From NCBI GenBank assembly GCA_036258095.1, contig DATAEJ010000013.1, forward strand, positions 1 to 64,000: a stretch of 64,000 nucleotides of DNA, written 5' to 3'. The position numbers and the translations under genes are program-made. The stretch comes from Angelobacter sp036258095 (GTDB taxonomy: Bacteria > Acidobacteriota > Terriglobia > Terriglobales > Acidobacteriaceae). Positions within the stretch are counted from its first letter, which is position 1. Each line of letters starts with the position of its first letter. Shown here in pieces: positions 18,416 through 27,772 of this stretch. The notes under the pieces are model-generated. The model had not been told where the DNA came from. It saw only the letters and a program-made list of their open reading frames with translations, and did no database searches.

Positions 18416-19174
18416 TTACTTGGCCTTGGTTTTGAATTCCTCAACCGGGCTCTTCGCCTCTGTCCCGGTATCCTCACCGTGGGCGGAATCTGCCACAAAG
18501 TAGTACGTCGTATTGGGTTTTAGATTGTTGACCCGCACACGATGGTTCTGAGCGGACGCGCCTTCCTTGTCCGAATACGGTGACTGCGCGGTCTGGGTCA
18601 AGCTGTTCCGGTCTGTGCCGTACCGGATAACTGAGCCGCTGGCAGCATTCGTGGTCCACGCGATCACTGCCCAATTAGGGCCGGTGCCTTCCACTTTGGG
18701 ACCGTTGGTGATGCGAACTGGTCCCTCACGCTTTTCTCCGGCTTCGCCATGCCCACCCCCGTGTGCGCTGGAGGAATTTCCTTTCGTCGTAAAGGTACCC
18801 TCTGCGCTGCCGGCCTCCGTTCCGGTACCTTCGCCCTGTCCGGAGTTGACCCGGAAATAGTAGGTCGCACCTGGCTTCAAGTTCTTCAGGTGAACGCGAT
18901 GGTTCTGCGCTGATGTCTTGTCATTATCCGCGTAGGGGGACTCAGCCGTCTGGCTCAGGTTATCTTTGTCAGTTCCGTAATGGACGACTGAGCTGCCGCC
19001 GGTATTTGTAGTCCATGCGATCACGGCGGTGGAATCGCCCACGCCTTCCACGACTGGGCCTTTCACGATACGTTCAGCCTCGGCGTGCTTATGCTCAGCT
19101 GCGGGCTTCTTTTGTGCAATAACGGCAATCGAAAGCACGATCGCCAATGCTAGTGGAGTCCACTTGCGATTCAT
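18416..19174 (-). CDS. Secreted protein with two fibronectin type III-like domains
   Basis: 252 residues from ATG at 19174, which has GGAGAAG upstream; frames extending further up lack this. Residues 1-21 (MNRKWTPLALAIVLSIAVIA) are a signal peptide. Two homologous domains follow, each with VIAWTTN, a YGTD strand, SAQNHRVxLxNLKP and TTYYF. They match the fibronectin III / purple acid phosphatase N-terminal-like fold. A Gly/His-rich linker (SSSAHGGGHGEAGEKREG) joins them. No catalytic domain is present, so it is probably a surface adhesion or binding protein. Confidence 0.85.
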   Translation of the reverse strand: MNRKWTPLALAIVLSIAVIAQKKPAAEHKHAEAERIVKGPVVEGVGDSTAVIAWTTNTGGSSVVHYGTDKDNLSQTAESPYADNDKTSAQNHRVHLKNLKPGATYYFRVNSGQGEGTGTEAGSAEGTFTTKGNSSSAHGGGHGEAGEKREGPVRITNGPKVEGTGPNWAVIAWTTNAASGSVIRYGTDRNSLTQTAQSPYSDKEGASAQNHRVRVNNLKPNTTYYFVADSAHGEDTGTEAKSPVEEFKTKAK

Positions 19175-19344
19175 GTAACTTCTCCAGGGTCCCAAAGAAA
19201 ATGACGAGGCGGCGTATCGCTTAAGATGCAAATAGCTGGCCTTTGAGCAGCCCTCCATGTGCATTGGAACCGCGGCAACGCAGAGAGTGGCGCGTATGGC
19301 ACCATTGCTTGCAAGTTGTTCATTCCCTGTGTTACACACGAGTC

Positions 19345-20106
19345 ATGCGCAACTGGATGCGCGAGCGCATGAGGCGCCGTAAAAAGAAACAGGAAAACGA
19401 AGCCGAAGCCACCGGAAGAGTAGGCCAGCAGAAGCCTCCGGTCGATGAACATCATCCCGAGCCGCTGGTTCCGTCCTACGGTGAAGACCCGGAGGATTCG
19501 GCCGCGAGCGACTCGTCGGCCGCTATTGAGGACGTTGCGCCACCTCAGGAACGAGTGGAGACGGAAGTTCAACCCGAGTCACCCTCGGTGCCGCCTCCCG
19601 AGCAGCGGCCCGTCCAGGCCGGGAAGAGCGCACGTCCGCCCAAGGGTGTGGTTGTTCTTGCCATCGGTTTACCCGGCTCGGGTAAGACAACGTGGTTCAA
19701 GCGCCGCGGCGTTACTCCGCTTTCAAGCGACATGCTGCGCTCGATTCTCTTCGATGACATCACTGAGCAGCGCTACCAGGGGTTGGTTTTTTCGACTCTC
19801 CGATCGCTTCTTCGCGCCCGCCTGATTGCTCGTATGCCCTGGAACTATGTGGACGCCAGCAATCTTTCGTCACACGAGCGACGGCAGTGGATCAAGATGG
19901 CTAAAGGCTTTGGTTATGAAGTTCACGCCGTGTTCTTTGATGTCCCACTTGAGGTTTGTTTGGAGCGCAATCGCAAACGGGAGCGTCAGGTGAAGGAAGA
20001 GGTAGTTCAGCGCATGGCTGCGAAGCTCAAAGCACCGGTTTTTGACGAAGGCTTCAGCAAGATCACGGTGGTGCGGGTCAAAAAACAGGAACCATCGCAG
20101 GAATAG
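19345..20106 (+). CDS. P-loop kinase-like ATP-binding protein (AAA_33 type)
   Basis: 253 residues if ATG at 19345 is used. The start is uncertain because the frame is open to 19243, but the upstream part is not protein-like. The N-terminus is extremely basic (MRNWMRERMRRRKKKQ), followed by about 80 acidic, Pro-rich, probably disordered residues. The catalytic domain has Walker A AIGLPGSGKTTW, an SSDMLR substrate motif, DASNLSSHERR and a C-terminal lid ERNRKRERQVKEEVV. This resembles polynucleotide kinase / zeta-toxin-like P-loop kinases. Substrate unknown. It converges with ctaE. Confidence 0.82.
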   Translation: MRNWMRERMRRRKKKQENEAEATGRVGQQKPPVDEHHPEPLVPSYGEDPEDSAASDSSAAIEDVAPPQERVETEVQPESPSVPPPEQRPVQAGKSARPPKGVVVLAIGLPGSGKTTWFKRRGVTPLSSDMLRSILFDDITEQRYQGLVFSTLRSLLRARLIARMPWNYVDASNLSSHERRQWIKMAKGFGYEVHAVFFDVPLEVCLERNRKRERQVKEEVVQRMAAKLKAPVFDEGFSKITVVRVKKQEPSQE

Positions 20107-20112
20107 GCCGGC

Positions 20113-20883
20113 TCACTCCCGAACCAGATAGAGCAATCCGAAGATATACATCCACAGCGCACCCATAAAATGCCAGTACAGGCTCGTGATTTCAACCACC
20201 ACCAGGCGGGACTCAAACTTCCGTCTTGTGTATGCCCACGCGGCAGCACAAAGTAGCGCAACCAGCCCGACGATCAAGTGCAATGCGTGGCCCGCCGTCA
20301 GGATGTAAAAAAACGATCTGTTCGGATTGGAACCTTCGTACAGCCCAACATCGCGGAAGTGGTTCCAAACCACCACCTGACCTGCGAGGAACAAGAATCC
20401 CAGCAGTACCGTGAAACCCAGCCATGGCACCTCACGCTTGTCGCGAGGGGCTTCCACGCCGAGCATGTGGAATTCTGACTTCTTGCGTAGCGATCGCCGC
20501 GTCAACTCCAGCGTTGCACTGCTGCCCAGGAGCACCAGAGAATTCAACCACAATTGGCCGTATGGCAGGTTCAGCGGCCGCCAATCACTCACAGTTACGT
20601 GATGTGCCGGATCGTAAACGCCGCCGCTGCTGTGTCGCCAGAGCACGAGTCCGCTTAGCGCGATGAAAATCGTGCTTACCGAGATGATGCAAAAGAACAT
20701 TGCTATCCGGCCACGCTGGAGCCTGCTGGTTCGCGACGGCCACGGATCACGATGGCCGTTGTCGCCGTCGTCGCCCCCGCCGAAGCCGCGCCGGAATGGG
20801 ATCTTGCCCGGTCCGCCGCCGCCAAGCCTGGGTTTTTCCTCTGCCTTGCGTCGGACGTCAACCTGTTCGCGGGTGATTGGCAT
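20113..20883 (-). CDS. ctaE: Cytochrome c oxidase subunit III
   Basis: 256 residues with a Gly-rich, charged cytoplasmic N-terminus (about 55 residues) and five hydrophobic spans. AGHALHLIVGLVAL and the C-terminal YWHFMGALWMYIFGLLYL are the conserved subunit III helices. The protein stabilises the catalytic subunit in the cytoplasmic membrane. It starts 6 bases after ctaD. Five rather than seven spans indicates the shorter bacterial form. Confidence 0.93.
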   Translation of the reverse strand: MPITREQVDVRRKAEEKPRLGGGGPGKIPFRRGFGGGDDGDNGHRDPWPSRTSRLQRGRIAMFFCIISVSTIFIALSGLVLWRHSSGGVYDPAHHVTVSDWRPLNLPYGQLWLNSLVLLGSSATLELTRRSLRKKSEFHMLGVEAPRDKREVPWLGFTVLLGFLFLAGQVVVWNHFRDVGLYEGSNPNRSFFYILTAGHALHLIVGLVALLCAAAWAYTRRKFESRLVVVEITSLYWHFMGALWMYIFGLLYLVRE

Positions 20884-20889
20884 AACACA

Positions 20890-22659
20890 TCAGATGGATT
20901 TTCCAGCTTCACCGCTGTCCGGCGCATTCTGCATCACGAAATCCGCAGCCTGACTGGGAAGGCTGTACTCATAGGCACCATGGTGAACTGCTGGGCTTTC
21001 ATTCCCGAATCCAGAGACCGGCGCGGGTGAGGGAAGTGTCCACTCCAGGCTGGTGCAATCCCAGGGATTAGCCACGCTGTGTTGGCCTTTGAACATGCTG
21101 CGGAAGAAGTTCCAGAGGAACACCGCTTGACCGGCAATGGTGACGATGGCGGCCAGCGTAATGAAGCGCTGCAGGGGGACCATGGCTGCCACGTATTGTA
21201 CGCCGTTTAATTCCGAGTAGCGTCGAGGATGGCCCGCCGCTCCCAGCAAGTGCATGGGGACGAAAATCGCGTAGGCACCTAGAAAGGTGATCCAGAAGTG
21301 AATGGCTCCGAGTCGCTCGCTCATCATGCGACCGAACATCTTGGGAAACCAGAAATGCGTGGCGGCAAAGATGGCAAAGAGTCCCGCCATGGCCATGATC
21401 AGGTGGAAATGCGCAACCACAAAGTACGTGTCGTGCAGATAGATATCGAGAGCCGGTTGCGCGAGAAGCGGCCCAGTGAGCCCACCTGTAATGAACAGTG
21501 AAACGAATCCAATCGAAAACAGCAGAGGCGTGGTGAAGCGGATTTTCCCGCCGTAAATTGTCCCTAGCCAATTAAAGACCTTGATGGCCGAGGGAACCGC
21601 AATCGCAGTGGTGAGTCCGGAAAAGGCCATTCCTGTATACGGATTCATTCCACTCACGAACATATGATGGCCCCAGACCATAAAGCCCATTGCGCCAATC
21701 GCGATCGTCGCTCCGACCATGGCTTTGTAGCCAAAAACCGGTTTTCGCGAGAAGGTGGAGAGCAGGTGGGATGTCACTCCCATTCCCGGAAGAATGGCGA
21801 TGTAAACCTCCGGGTGTCCAAAAAACCAGAACAGGTGCTGCCACATCAGCGGCGATCCGCCCTGATGATCGATGACTGGTTTGCCGCTCACAATCAGGCC
21901 TGCAGGCACAAAGAAGTTCGTACCGGCGTGACGATCCATCAAGAGCATGACCGCCGCAACCAGCAGGATGCCGAAAGCCAGCAGAACCAGGATTGAGGTG
22001 ATGAACCAGGTCCAACAGGTAAGGGGTAAGCGCATCCACGTCATGCCTGGTGCGCGGCAACTCACCGTGGTAATCAAAAAATTCGCCGCACTCATCAGTG
22101 TGCCCAGACAAAACAGCCCGATACTGATCAGCCACAAATCAGTCCCGAGCCCCTGCCCCGGGCCAGAAGCGGCGATCGCGCTCAGCGGCGGGTATTGCGT
22201 CCAGCCGGCAAGCGAAGCGCCCCCGGGAGCAAACAAGGCAATCATGAGGACAATAAAGGAAACAAAAGTCGTCCAGAAACCCGCCGCAGTGAGGCGGGGC
22301 AAAGCCGTTTCTGACGCCCCGATCTGGAGCGGGAGAAAATACGTTCCAAATCCACTCTGCGGGACCGTTGAGAGAACGAAAAAAACCATCAATGTGCCAT
22401 GAATCGTGAGATAGCCCAGATACTGCTCGGGCTTGACCTGTCCAATGAGGGGAATCGTCGCATGCGGCCATACCAGGTGAATTCTCATCAGCAAGGAGAG
22501 TAAAGTCCCCACCAGAACAGCCATCAACGACAGAAAAAAGTATTGCAGTCCAATGGCTTTGTGATCCGTGCTGAAGATCCAGCGACGCACAAAACTTCGG
22601 CTGGAAGCACCAGCACGTATGTCGACGGACGTTGGCGCAGGGTTCGGAGTCACTGGCAT
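20890..22659 (-). CDS. ctaD: Cytochrome c oxidase subunit I, aa3 type
   Basis: 589 residues from ATG at 22659, where TGATG couples it to ctaC; the longer frame from 22755 lies inside ctaC. The heme-copper core is complete: FFGHPEVYIAILPGMG gives the CuB His, the cross-linked Tyr and the proton-channel Glu, VWGHHMF gives the two CuB His, and HDTYFVVAHFHLIM holds heme ligands. IHGTLMVFF holds the low-spin heme His. The GHPEV Glu marks an A1-type, D-channel enzyme. It reduces O2 to water while pumping protons. Confidence 0.96.
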   Translation of the reverse strand: MPVTPNPAPTSVDIRAGASSRSFVRRWIFSTDHKAIGLQYFFLSLMAVLVGTLLSLLMRIHLVWPHATIPLIGQVKPEQYLGYLTIHGTLMVFFVLSTVPQSGFGTYFLPLQIGASETALPRLTAAGFWTTFVSFIVLMIALFAPGGASLAGWTQYPPLSAIAASGPGQGLGTDLWLISIGLFCLGTLMSAANFLITTVSCRAPGMTWMRLPLTCWTWFITSILVLLAFGILLVAAVMLLMDRHAGTNFFVPAGLIVSGKPVIDHQGGSPLMWQHLFWFFGHPEVYIAILPGMGVTSHLLSTFSRKPVFGYKAMVGATIAIGAMGFMVWGHHMFVSGMNPYTGMAFSGLTTAIAVPSAIKVFNWLGTIYGGKIRFTTPLLFSIGFVSLFITGGLTGPLLAQPALDIYLHDTYFVVAHFHLIMAMAGLFAIFAATHFWFPKMFGRMMSERLGAIHFWITFLGAYAIFVPMHLLGAAGHPRRYSELNGVQYVAAMVPLQRFITLAAIVTIAGQAVFLWNFFRSMFKGQHSVANPWDCTSLEWTLPSPAPVSGFGNESPAVHHGAYEYSLPSQAADFVMQNAPDSGEAGKSI

Positions 22660-23453
22660 CACTCCTGGCTCGAACGCGCCTTCAACCAGGCCGCAAAATC
22701 GGCGCCGCTGAGCACGCGTACAAGAGCCCGCATTCGATAGTGGCCGAGCCCGCAAAGCTCAGCGCACGCAATTTCGTAGTTTCCAACTGACGTGGGTCGC
22801 AGATGCATTGGGATCACGCTTCCGGGCACGGCGTCTTGCTTGAATCGCATCGCGGGAATAAACAGGCTGTGAATTACATCCTGGGAGCGCAGTTGAAGCA
22901 GCACGTCACGGTTGACCGGCAGAACCAGCTGCGCAGACACAATATCGTCCTTGCCGGCCGTATCTTCAGGATCGAGGCCCAACGGATTGCCTTCTTCCGG
23001 TGCCGCGAACTTCTGCGCATCCACACGACCCAACTTTCCGTCCGGCCCGGGGTAGCGGAAATACCACTGGAATTGAGCTCCGGTCACCTCAATCTGCAAA
23101 CTGTCAGACGGCGCGGCATGAAGCCTCAGATTTCGCCACAGGTGGCCACCGCTTGCGTGGAACCAGAAGAACAGGGCGGCGATTGCAATGGTCCATGCAA
23201 TTTCGAGCCGCCAATCACCTCGACTGAAGCCGCTCGCGCCTTTCCTGCGCCACGCGCGAAGCAGAAACAACACGAGCAGTAACTGCGCGGCAATGAAGAG
23301 CGCACCCAAAATCCAGAATGCATGATGGAAATCGTGATCGATAGCGGCCGCATCCGCTGCAACCCCGGCAGGGAACCACCAGGGGTGACTTACAAACAAA
23401 AGAATGCAGCCCGCCAGGATCAAAATCAGCGCAAGCAGAAGCGCGATGGCCAT
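22659..23453 (-). CDS. ctaC: Cytochrome c oxidase subunit II
   Basis: 264 residues. Two N-terminal spans (about 1-22 and 45-66) precede a cupredoxin domain. The CuA ligands are all visible: His in DVIHSLFIPAMRF, then CAELCGLGHYRM with two Cys, His and Met. WYFRYPG is the aromatic electron-entry region. No fused cytochrome c domain follows. The start ATG overlaps the pdxT stop and the end overlaps ctaD, each by one base (TGATG), so all three are probably translationally coupled. Confidence 0.95.
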   Translation of the reverse strand: MAIALLLALILILAGCILLFVSHPWWFPAGVAADAAAIDHDFHHAFWILGALFIAAQLLLVLFLLRAWRRKGASGFSRGDWRLEIAWTIAIAALFFWFHASGGHLWRNLRLHAAPSDSLQIEVTGAQFQWYFRYPGPDGKLGRVDAQKFAAPEEGNPLGLDPEDTAGKDDIVSAQLVLPVNRDVLLQLRSQDVIHSLFIPAMRFKQDAVPGSVIPMHLRPTSVGNYEIACAELCGLGHYRMRALVRVLSGADFAAWLKARSSQE

Positions 23454-24031
23454 CAGTGCCGGGCTGCTCCGTTGTTTACGAGCTTTAGGAACTCTTCATG
23501 AACGCGCGGATCAGTGGAAAGTTCCGGGTGAAACGTGGCGGCCATGATCTTACCCTGCCGTACCAGGACCGGATCTCCGTTGTGCACAGCCAGAACCTCC
23601 ACGTTCTTGCCCGTCGCCACAATCTTGGGAGCACGGATGAACACCATCTCAAGGGGACCGCCCTGAAGTTGGGTTGTGGCTTCATGGATTGAGCTGTCAA
23701 TCTGCCGCCCGTAAGCATTACGACGAATCCGGATGTCCAGCGCGCCTAGGGATGTTTGCGGTGGGTTCTCGACTTCTTTCGCCAGGAGAATCGCCCCGGC
23801 GCAAGTCCCGAGTGTGGGCTTGCTGCGCACGAAGTCACGCAGCTTCTCGAGGAATCCTCTTTCCACAAGGAAGTTAAGGAACGTGCTGGACTCTCCTCCC
23901 GGGATCACTATCGCGTCGAGGGTCTCCAGCTGTTCGGGCTTGCGCACCAACGTGACATCCACGCCAAGTTGCTCCAGACGAGCCTTGTGCGCCTCGTAAT
24001 CACCTTGAATGGCTAGTACCCCTATCTTCAT
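23453..24031 (-). CDS. pdxT: PLP synthase glutaminase subunit PdxT
   Basis: 192 residues. Class I glutamine amidotransferase that supplies ammonia to PdxS for pyridoxal 5'-phosphate. The oxyanion motif PGGESST, the nucleophile Cys in GTCAGAI and the catalytic His/Glu in TFHPELS are present. It starts 100 bases after pdxS and overlaps ctaC at its 3' end. Confidence 0.96.
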   Translation of the reverse strand: MKIGVLAIQGDYEAHKARLEQLGVDVTLVRKPEQLETLDAIVIPGGESSTFLNFLVERGFLEKLRDFVRSKPTLGTCAGAILLAKEVENPPQTSLGALDIRIRRNAYGRQIDSSIHEATTQLQGGPLEMVFIRAPKIVATGKNVEVLAVHNGDPVLVRQGKIMAATFHPELSTDPRVHEEFLKLVNNGAARH

Positions 24032-24131
24032 TGATCTTGCCCTGTGCCGAGCGAAGGAACGCCCGTTAGTGGGAATTGCGGTTGGAAGTCATAAGTTGTG
24101 ATAGGGATCCTCGCTCCGCTCGGGATAGCCC

Positions 24132-25052
24132 TTACCAGCCCCTGGTCTGCAGCATGTCGGCTTCGGTCATGGCAGCCACCGCGAGACCTTTCATGGCACC
24201 GACCAGGTCCTCACTCACCTCAAGCAGCACTTTAGGATCGTCAAAGTGCGTCGTGGCGCGGACGATTGCTCGGGCACGCTTTTCGGCTTCTGTGGGTTCA
24301 CAGAAATTGACTGAATCTGCCATGAAGATGCCTGAACCGACGAACACCGCTTCAGCCCCGAGCTGGCGAACCAGCGCCGCATCGGCGGGTGTGGCAATGC
24401 CTCCGGCGGAAAAGTTGGGCACCGGCAGCTTGCCGGCTTTGGCTACCATCCGCACAAGCTCTACAGGAGCCTGGTGTTCTTTAGCCTGGGAATAAAGCTC
24501 TTCTTCAGAAAGCACCGTTAAAACCTTCATTTCTCTGACAATTTGGCGCATATGCTTGACGGCGTGAACCACGTCTCCGGTACCGGCTTCTCCCTTGGTG
24601 CGTATCATGGCAGCGCCTTCGGCGATGCGTCTCAGGGCTTCTCCCAGGTTACGTGCGCCGCAAACGAACGGCGTCCTGAACGCGTGCTTGTCGACGTGAT
24701 GGGCCTCGTCTGCCGGCGTCAGAACTTCGGACTCGTCAATGTAATCGACGCCAAGCTCCTGCAGAATCTGTGCCTCGGCGAAGTGTCCGATACGGCATTT
24801 CGCCATCACCGGGATGGAAACGGCCGCCATGATCTCGCGAATCTTCTTGGGAGAAGCCATCCGCGCAACGCCGCCTTGGGCGCGAATCTGCGCCGGTACG
24901 CGCTCCAGCGCCATTACCGCTGCAGCGCCTGCCTTTTCCGCGATCTCAGCCTGCTGAGCGTCAGTCACGTCCATGATGACGCCGCCCTTGAGCATCTCTG
25001 CCAGGCCGACCTTTAGCCTTAGTCCCGTATTGTTGCCGTTAAGTTCTGCCAT
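24132..25052 (-). CDS. pdxS: PLP synthase subunit PdxS
   Basis: 306 residues from ATG at 25052, where GAGGAG gives a good ribosome site; the frame opens 5 codons earlier. The TIM-barrel synthase makes PLP from ribose 5-phosphate, glyceraldehyde 3-phosphate and ammonia. GGVIMDVTDAQQAEIAEKAG, MALERVPAQIR, the Lys in PVMAKCRIGHF and the second Lys in RTKGEAGTGDV are the conserved substrate-binding and imine-forming sites. Both sugar-phosphate substrates are products of pathways encoded elsewhere in this window. Confidence 0.97.
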   Translation of the reverse strand: MAELNGNNTGLRLKVGLAEMLKGGVIMDVTDAQQAEIAEKAGAAAVMALERVPAQIRAQGGVARMASPKKIREIMAAVSIPVMAKCRIGHFAEAQILQELGVDYIDESEVLTPADEAHHVDKHAFRTPFVCGARNLGEALRRIAEGAAMIRTKGEAGTGDVVHAVKHMRQIVREMKVLTVLSEEELYSQAKEHQAPVELVRMVAKAGKLPVPNFSAGGIATPADAALVRQLGAEAVFVGSGIFMADSVNFCEPTEAEKRARAIVRATTHFDDPKVLLEVSEDLVGAMKGLAVAAMTEADMLQTRGW

Positions 25053-25199
25053 GGCGATACTCCTCACCCCGAAGCCCGCAAAAGGCTCTGATTCTGTTGT
25101 GTGAACCTACTATTTTAACGCGTTTAGAAGCAGTTCTGGTGCGCAAATTGCTGTCTACGGTTGGATTAGGGCAAAACGCGAGTGGATTCAGAATGTGGC

Positions 25200-25679
25200 T
25201 CAGTCACTGATCTCAAGATGCTCCGCGAATTTCTTTTTCAAATCCACCACCACGAAAACGCCCGTGCTGCGAGCGAGCACCTGACCTTCGTGGTTCAAAA
25301 TCTCCGCGAAGTTCGTATGCTCGCGCCCGACCACCTGCTTCTCCCCGGCGTTCACGATTAGTTCCTTATCCAGGGGTACGGGCTTCAGATATTCCACATT
25401 CATTGATTTCGTGAGAGCCAGCACGTTGCGCAGCTTATTCACCTTGCCCATCGCCTCATCCAGTATGGTGGCGATGATCCCGCCATGAGCGTGGCCAGGA
25501 GGCCCTTGATATTTTCGCGACAGAGTGAACCGGCAGAACGCCCGGTGTGCCTCCACTTCAAAGAAGAACTCCAGTTGTAGGCCGTCGGCGTTGTCTTTTC
25601 CGCAGGCAAAGCAGTGATTCTGGACAGGATGGTCCTTGCTGTGGGTAACGTGGCCGTGTGCCGGAACAGGTTTTGACAT
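25200..25679 (-). CDS. PaaI-family hotdog thioesterase
   Basis: 159 residues forming one hotdog domain. HAHGGIIATILDEAMG is the family HGG motif on the central helix, with the catalytic Asp/Glu in DEAMG. The N-terminal NHCFACGKDNADGLQLEFF with paired Cys is common in this subgroup. It probably hydrolyses an acyl-CoA, substrate unknown. It lies 147 bases upstream of pdxS on the same strand. Confidence 0.88.
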   Translation of the reverse strand: MSKPVPAHGHVTHSKDHPVQNHCFACGKDNADGLQLEFFFEVEAHRAFCRFTLSRKYQGPPGHAHGGIIATILDEAMGKVNKLRNVLALTKSMNVEYLKPVPLDKELIVNAGEKQVVGREHTNFAEILNHEGQVLARSTGVFVVVDLKKKFAEHLEISD

Positions 25680-25739
25680 TGTTCGAACTCTGATTCTAGC
25701 ACTGGGAACTCAGCTCACCTTCCGCGCAAGTCTTTGCGT

Positions 25740-26324
25740 TCACTGGCTCTTTCTCGCAACCAGCTCGGCCGCGGCTTTTCCAGTTATCGTCTCGTGATAA
25801 TGCATGACGCGCAGATCGGGAAATGCGCGCAGTAATTCGTTGGCCTGAAGAAGATATCTGGGATCATCGGGACCACCGGGGACCTTCATGCGATCGATGG
25901 TGTAGGTCCTATATATCAGCCAGCCGCCTGGTTTCAGCGCAGCGGCGATGGCAGGGAAGAGTTCGCGACGAAGGAAGTAGAAGACCATAATCAGATCAAA
26001 TTGGGTTCTGCCCAGATTGGTGACGGTATTCAGATCGATCCGCTCAGTTTCCAACTTGCCCGGAAAGTGAGAAGGCGTTGTCATCTTCCCTTTTGCCAAT
26101 TCCAAGCCAACGTCAGAGATGTCCAACAACCTTACCCGCCAGCCACGTTCAACAAGGAACGACGAATTTCTGCCGGCGCCGCCTGCAAGGTCAAGAGCGC
26201 AACCTGGTGAAACGTCTGAGAGAAATTCTTCGTTAGCGCGCTTGAGGAAATCGTCGGGCTCCGTCCATGAATGTGGCGACTCTCGATACTTTGTATCCCA
26301 CCGTGTTTTCTCTTCGGATTCCAT
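25740..26324 (-). CDS. Class I SAM-dependent methyltransferase (TehB-like)
   Basis: 194 residues. WDTKYRESPHSWTEPDDFL at the N-terminus is typical of small TehB/thiopurine-type methyltransferases. Motif I is ALDLAGGAGRNSSFL, motif II RLLDISDVGL, and a later FDLIMVFYFLRR strand plus LKPGGWLIYRTY complete the Rossmann core. Substrate unknown; detoxification of a small molecule is possible. It is divergent from miaB with 47 bases between starts. Confidence 0.9.
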   Translation of the reverse strand: MESEEKTRWDTKYRESPHSWTEPDDFLKRANEEFLSDVSPGCALDLAGGAGRNSSFLVERGWRVRLLDISDVGLELAKGKMTTPSHFPGKLETERIDLNTVTNLGRTQFDLIMVFYFLRRELFPAIAAALKPGGWLIYRTYTIDRMKVPGGPDDPRYLLQANELLRAFPDLRVMHYHETITGKAAAELVARKSQ

Positions 26325-26358
26325 GATGACTGCTTTAAAACCCGCTATTTTCCTGCGT

Positions 26359-26364
26359 TATACT
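26359..26364 (+). promoter_or_regulatory. -10 box placing the transcript start at the miaB start codon
   Basis: TATACT ends 7 bases before the GTG at 26372, so transcription should begin at or one base before the start codon. The -35 is weak (TTTAAA at 26334, 19-base spacer). Confidence 0.45.
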
Positions 26365-26371
26365 GACATAA

Positions 26372-27730
26372 GTGTCTGATCGTCCACAAAACGGGTTCCC
26401 GTCAAAGACCTTCTATATTGAGACCTTTGGCTGCCAGATGAACGTCCATGACTCGGAAAAGGTCATCGGCACGCTCATGCGGCAGGGATATCGCAAGGTC
26501 GAATCGGTCGAAGAAGCGGACCTTATTTTCTACAACACCTGCTCCATACGCGATAAGGCGGAGCAGAAAGTCTTCCATCGTCTGAACGATTACAAGCGAC
26601 TGCAGGCGCAGGGCAAGAAGTTTGCCGTCATCGGGTGCGTGGCGCAGCAGGAGGGCGGGAAGATTTTTGAGAAGGCGCCGCACGTTTCCCTGGTTGCCGG
26701 TTCGGCTTCGTATCGGGGTCTTCCTCAGATGCTGGTCCAGATTGAAGCAGGGAACCAGCGGGTAACCGGACTGGATGGCCGCCAGACCGAAGAGACATTC
26801 GAGACCGAATTCACAGCCCGCAGCAATCCCCATCGCGGATACATCACCATCATTGAAGGCTGTGACAAATTCTGCGCTTACTGCGTGGTGCCCTACACGC
26901 GCGGAAAAGAGCGCAGCCGGACCTCTGATTCTGTGCTGGTGGAAGCCCGGCAGATGGCAGACCTGGGCTATACCGATATTCAACTACTCGGGCAAAACGT
27001 GAATGCATATCACGATCCGCTGGGCAAAAAGAGTTTTGCGGAATTGCTTTATGCGGTAGGAGAGATCGCTGGCATCCGTCGCGTACGCTTTACCACCTCA
27101 CACCCACGACACTTCACGCGCGACATCGTGGAAGCAATTGACACGTTGCCAACAATCTGCGACCACATACACCTTCCCGTGCAGAGCGGTTCCTCACGTG
27201 TCCTGAACGCCATGAATCGCGAATACACGCGCGAAATGTATCTGGAGAAAATCTCCTGGATAAAGTCGGCAACAAGGCAGATTGCTCTTACCACGGACCT
27301 GATCGTCGGCTTCCCGGGAGAGACAGACTCCGAATTTGAAGAAACCATCACCTTGATGCACGAGTGCCAGTTTGATGGTGTCTTCAGCTTTAAGTATTCA
27401 CCGAGGCCCAACACACCTGCCGTAGGCCTGCCAGACAGCATCCCAGATAAGGAGAAGTCGCGCCGGCTCCAAATCCTCCAGGAGCGTCAGCGGGAGATTC
27501 AGAGGGCAAATTACGAGAAGAAGGTTGGCCAGACACTTGAAGTGATGGTTGAAGGATTTAATGAGGCCCGTGGCCAGGTGATCGGACGAACCAGCCAGAA
27601 CATTACCTTGAACTTCACCGTACCAGATTCAGCCGTTCCGGCAGTCGGCAGTTATGCTAACGTGCTGGTTACGCGCAGTTTTCCCAACAGCCTCGTGGGC
27701 GAAATTGTCCGTGAGGCAGTTCCAAGCTAG
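26372..27730 (+). CDS. miaB: tRNA-2-methylthio-N6-dimethylallyladenosine synthase
   Basis: 452 residues. Radical SAM methylthiotransferase acting on i6A37 of tRNAs. The N-terminal UPF0004 domain has Cys in TFGCQMN, YNTCSIRD and VIGCVAQ, the radical SAM core has CDKFCAYCVVPYTRG, and a TRAM domain closes the protein (about 385-450). GTG at 26372 is the only start giving the full domain. No Shine-Dalgarno is visible, which fits a leaderless message. Confidence 0.96.
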   Translation: MSDRPQNGFPSKTFYIETFGCQMNVHDSEKVIGTLMRQGYRKVESVEEADLIFYNTCSIRDKAEQKVFHRLNDYKRLQAQGKKFAVIGCVAQQEGGKIFEKAPHVSLVAGSASYRGLPQMLVQIEAGNQRVTGLDGRQTEETFETEFTARSNPHRGYITIIEGCDKFCAYCVVPYTRGKERSRTSDSVLVEARQMADLGYTDIQLLGQNVNAYHDPLGKKSFAELLYAVGEIAGIRRVRFTTSHPRHFTRDIVEAIDTLPTICDHIHLPVQSGSSRVLNAMNREYTREMYLEKISWIKSATRQIALTTDLIVGFPGETDSEFEETITLMHECQFDGVFSFKYSPRPNTPAVGLPDSIPDKEKSRRLQILQERQREIQRANYEKKVGQTLEVMVEGFNEARGQVIGRTSQNITLNFTVPDSAVPAVGSYANVLVTRSFPNSLVGEIVREAVPS

Positions 27731-27772
27731 CGTCAGCGAGCCCGGTGCAAGTCCCGGCATGAGGAGATCGCG

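Noticed and set aside
27725..27772. Possible RNA element (CCCGGTGCAAGTCCCGGC) between miaB and the DUF151 gene
   Set aside because: A short hairpin in a 42-base operon gap; too little to support a riboswitch or intron remnant.
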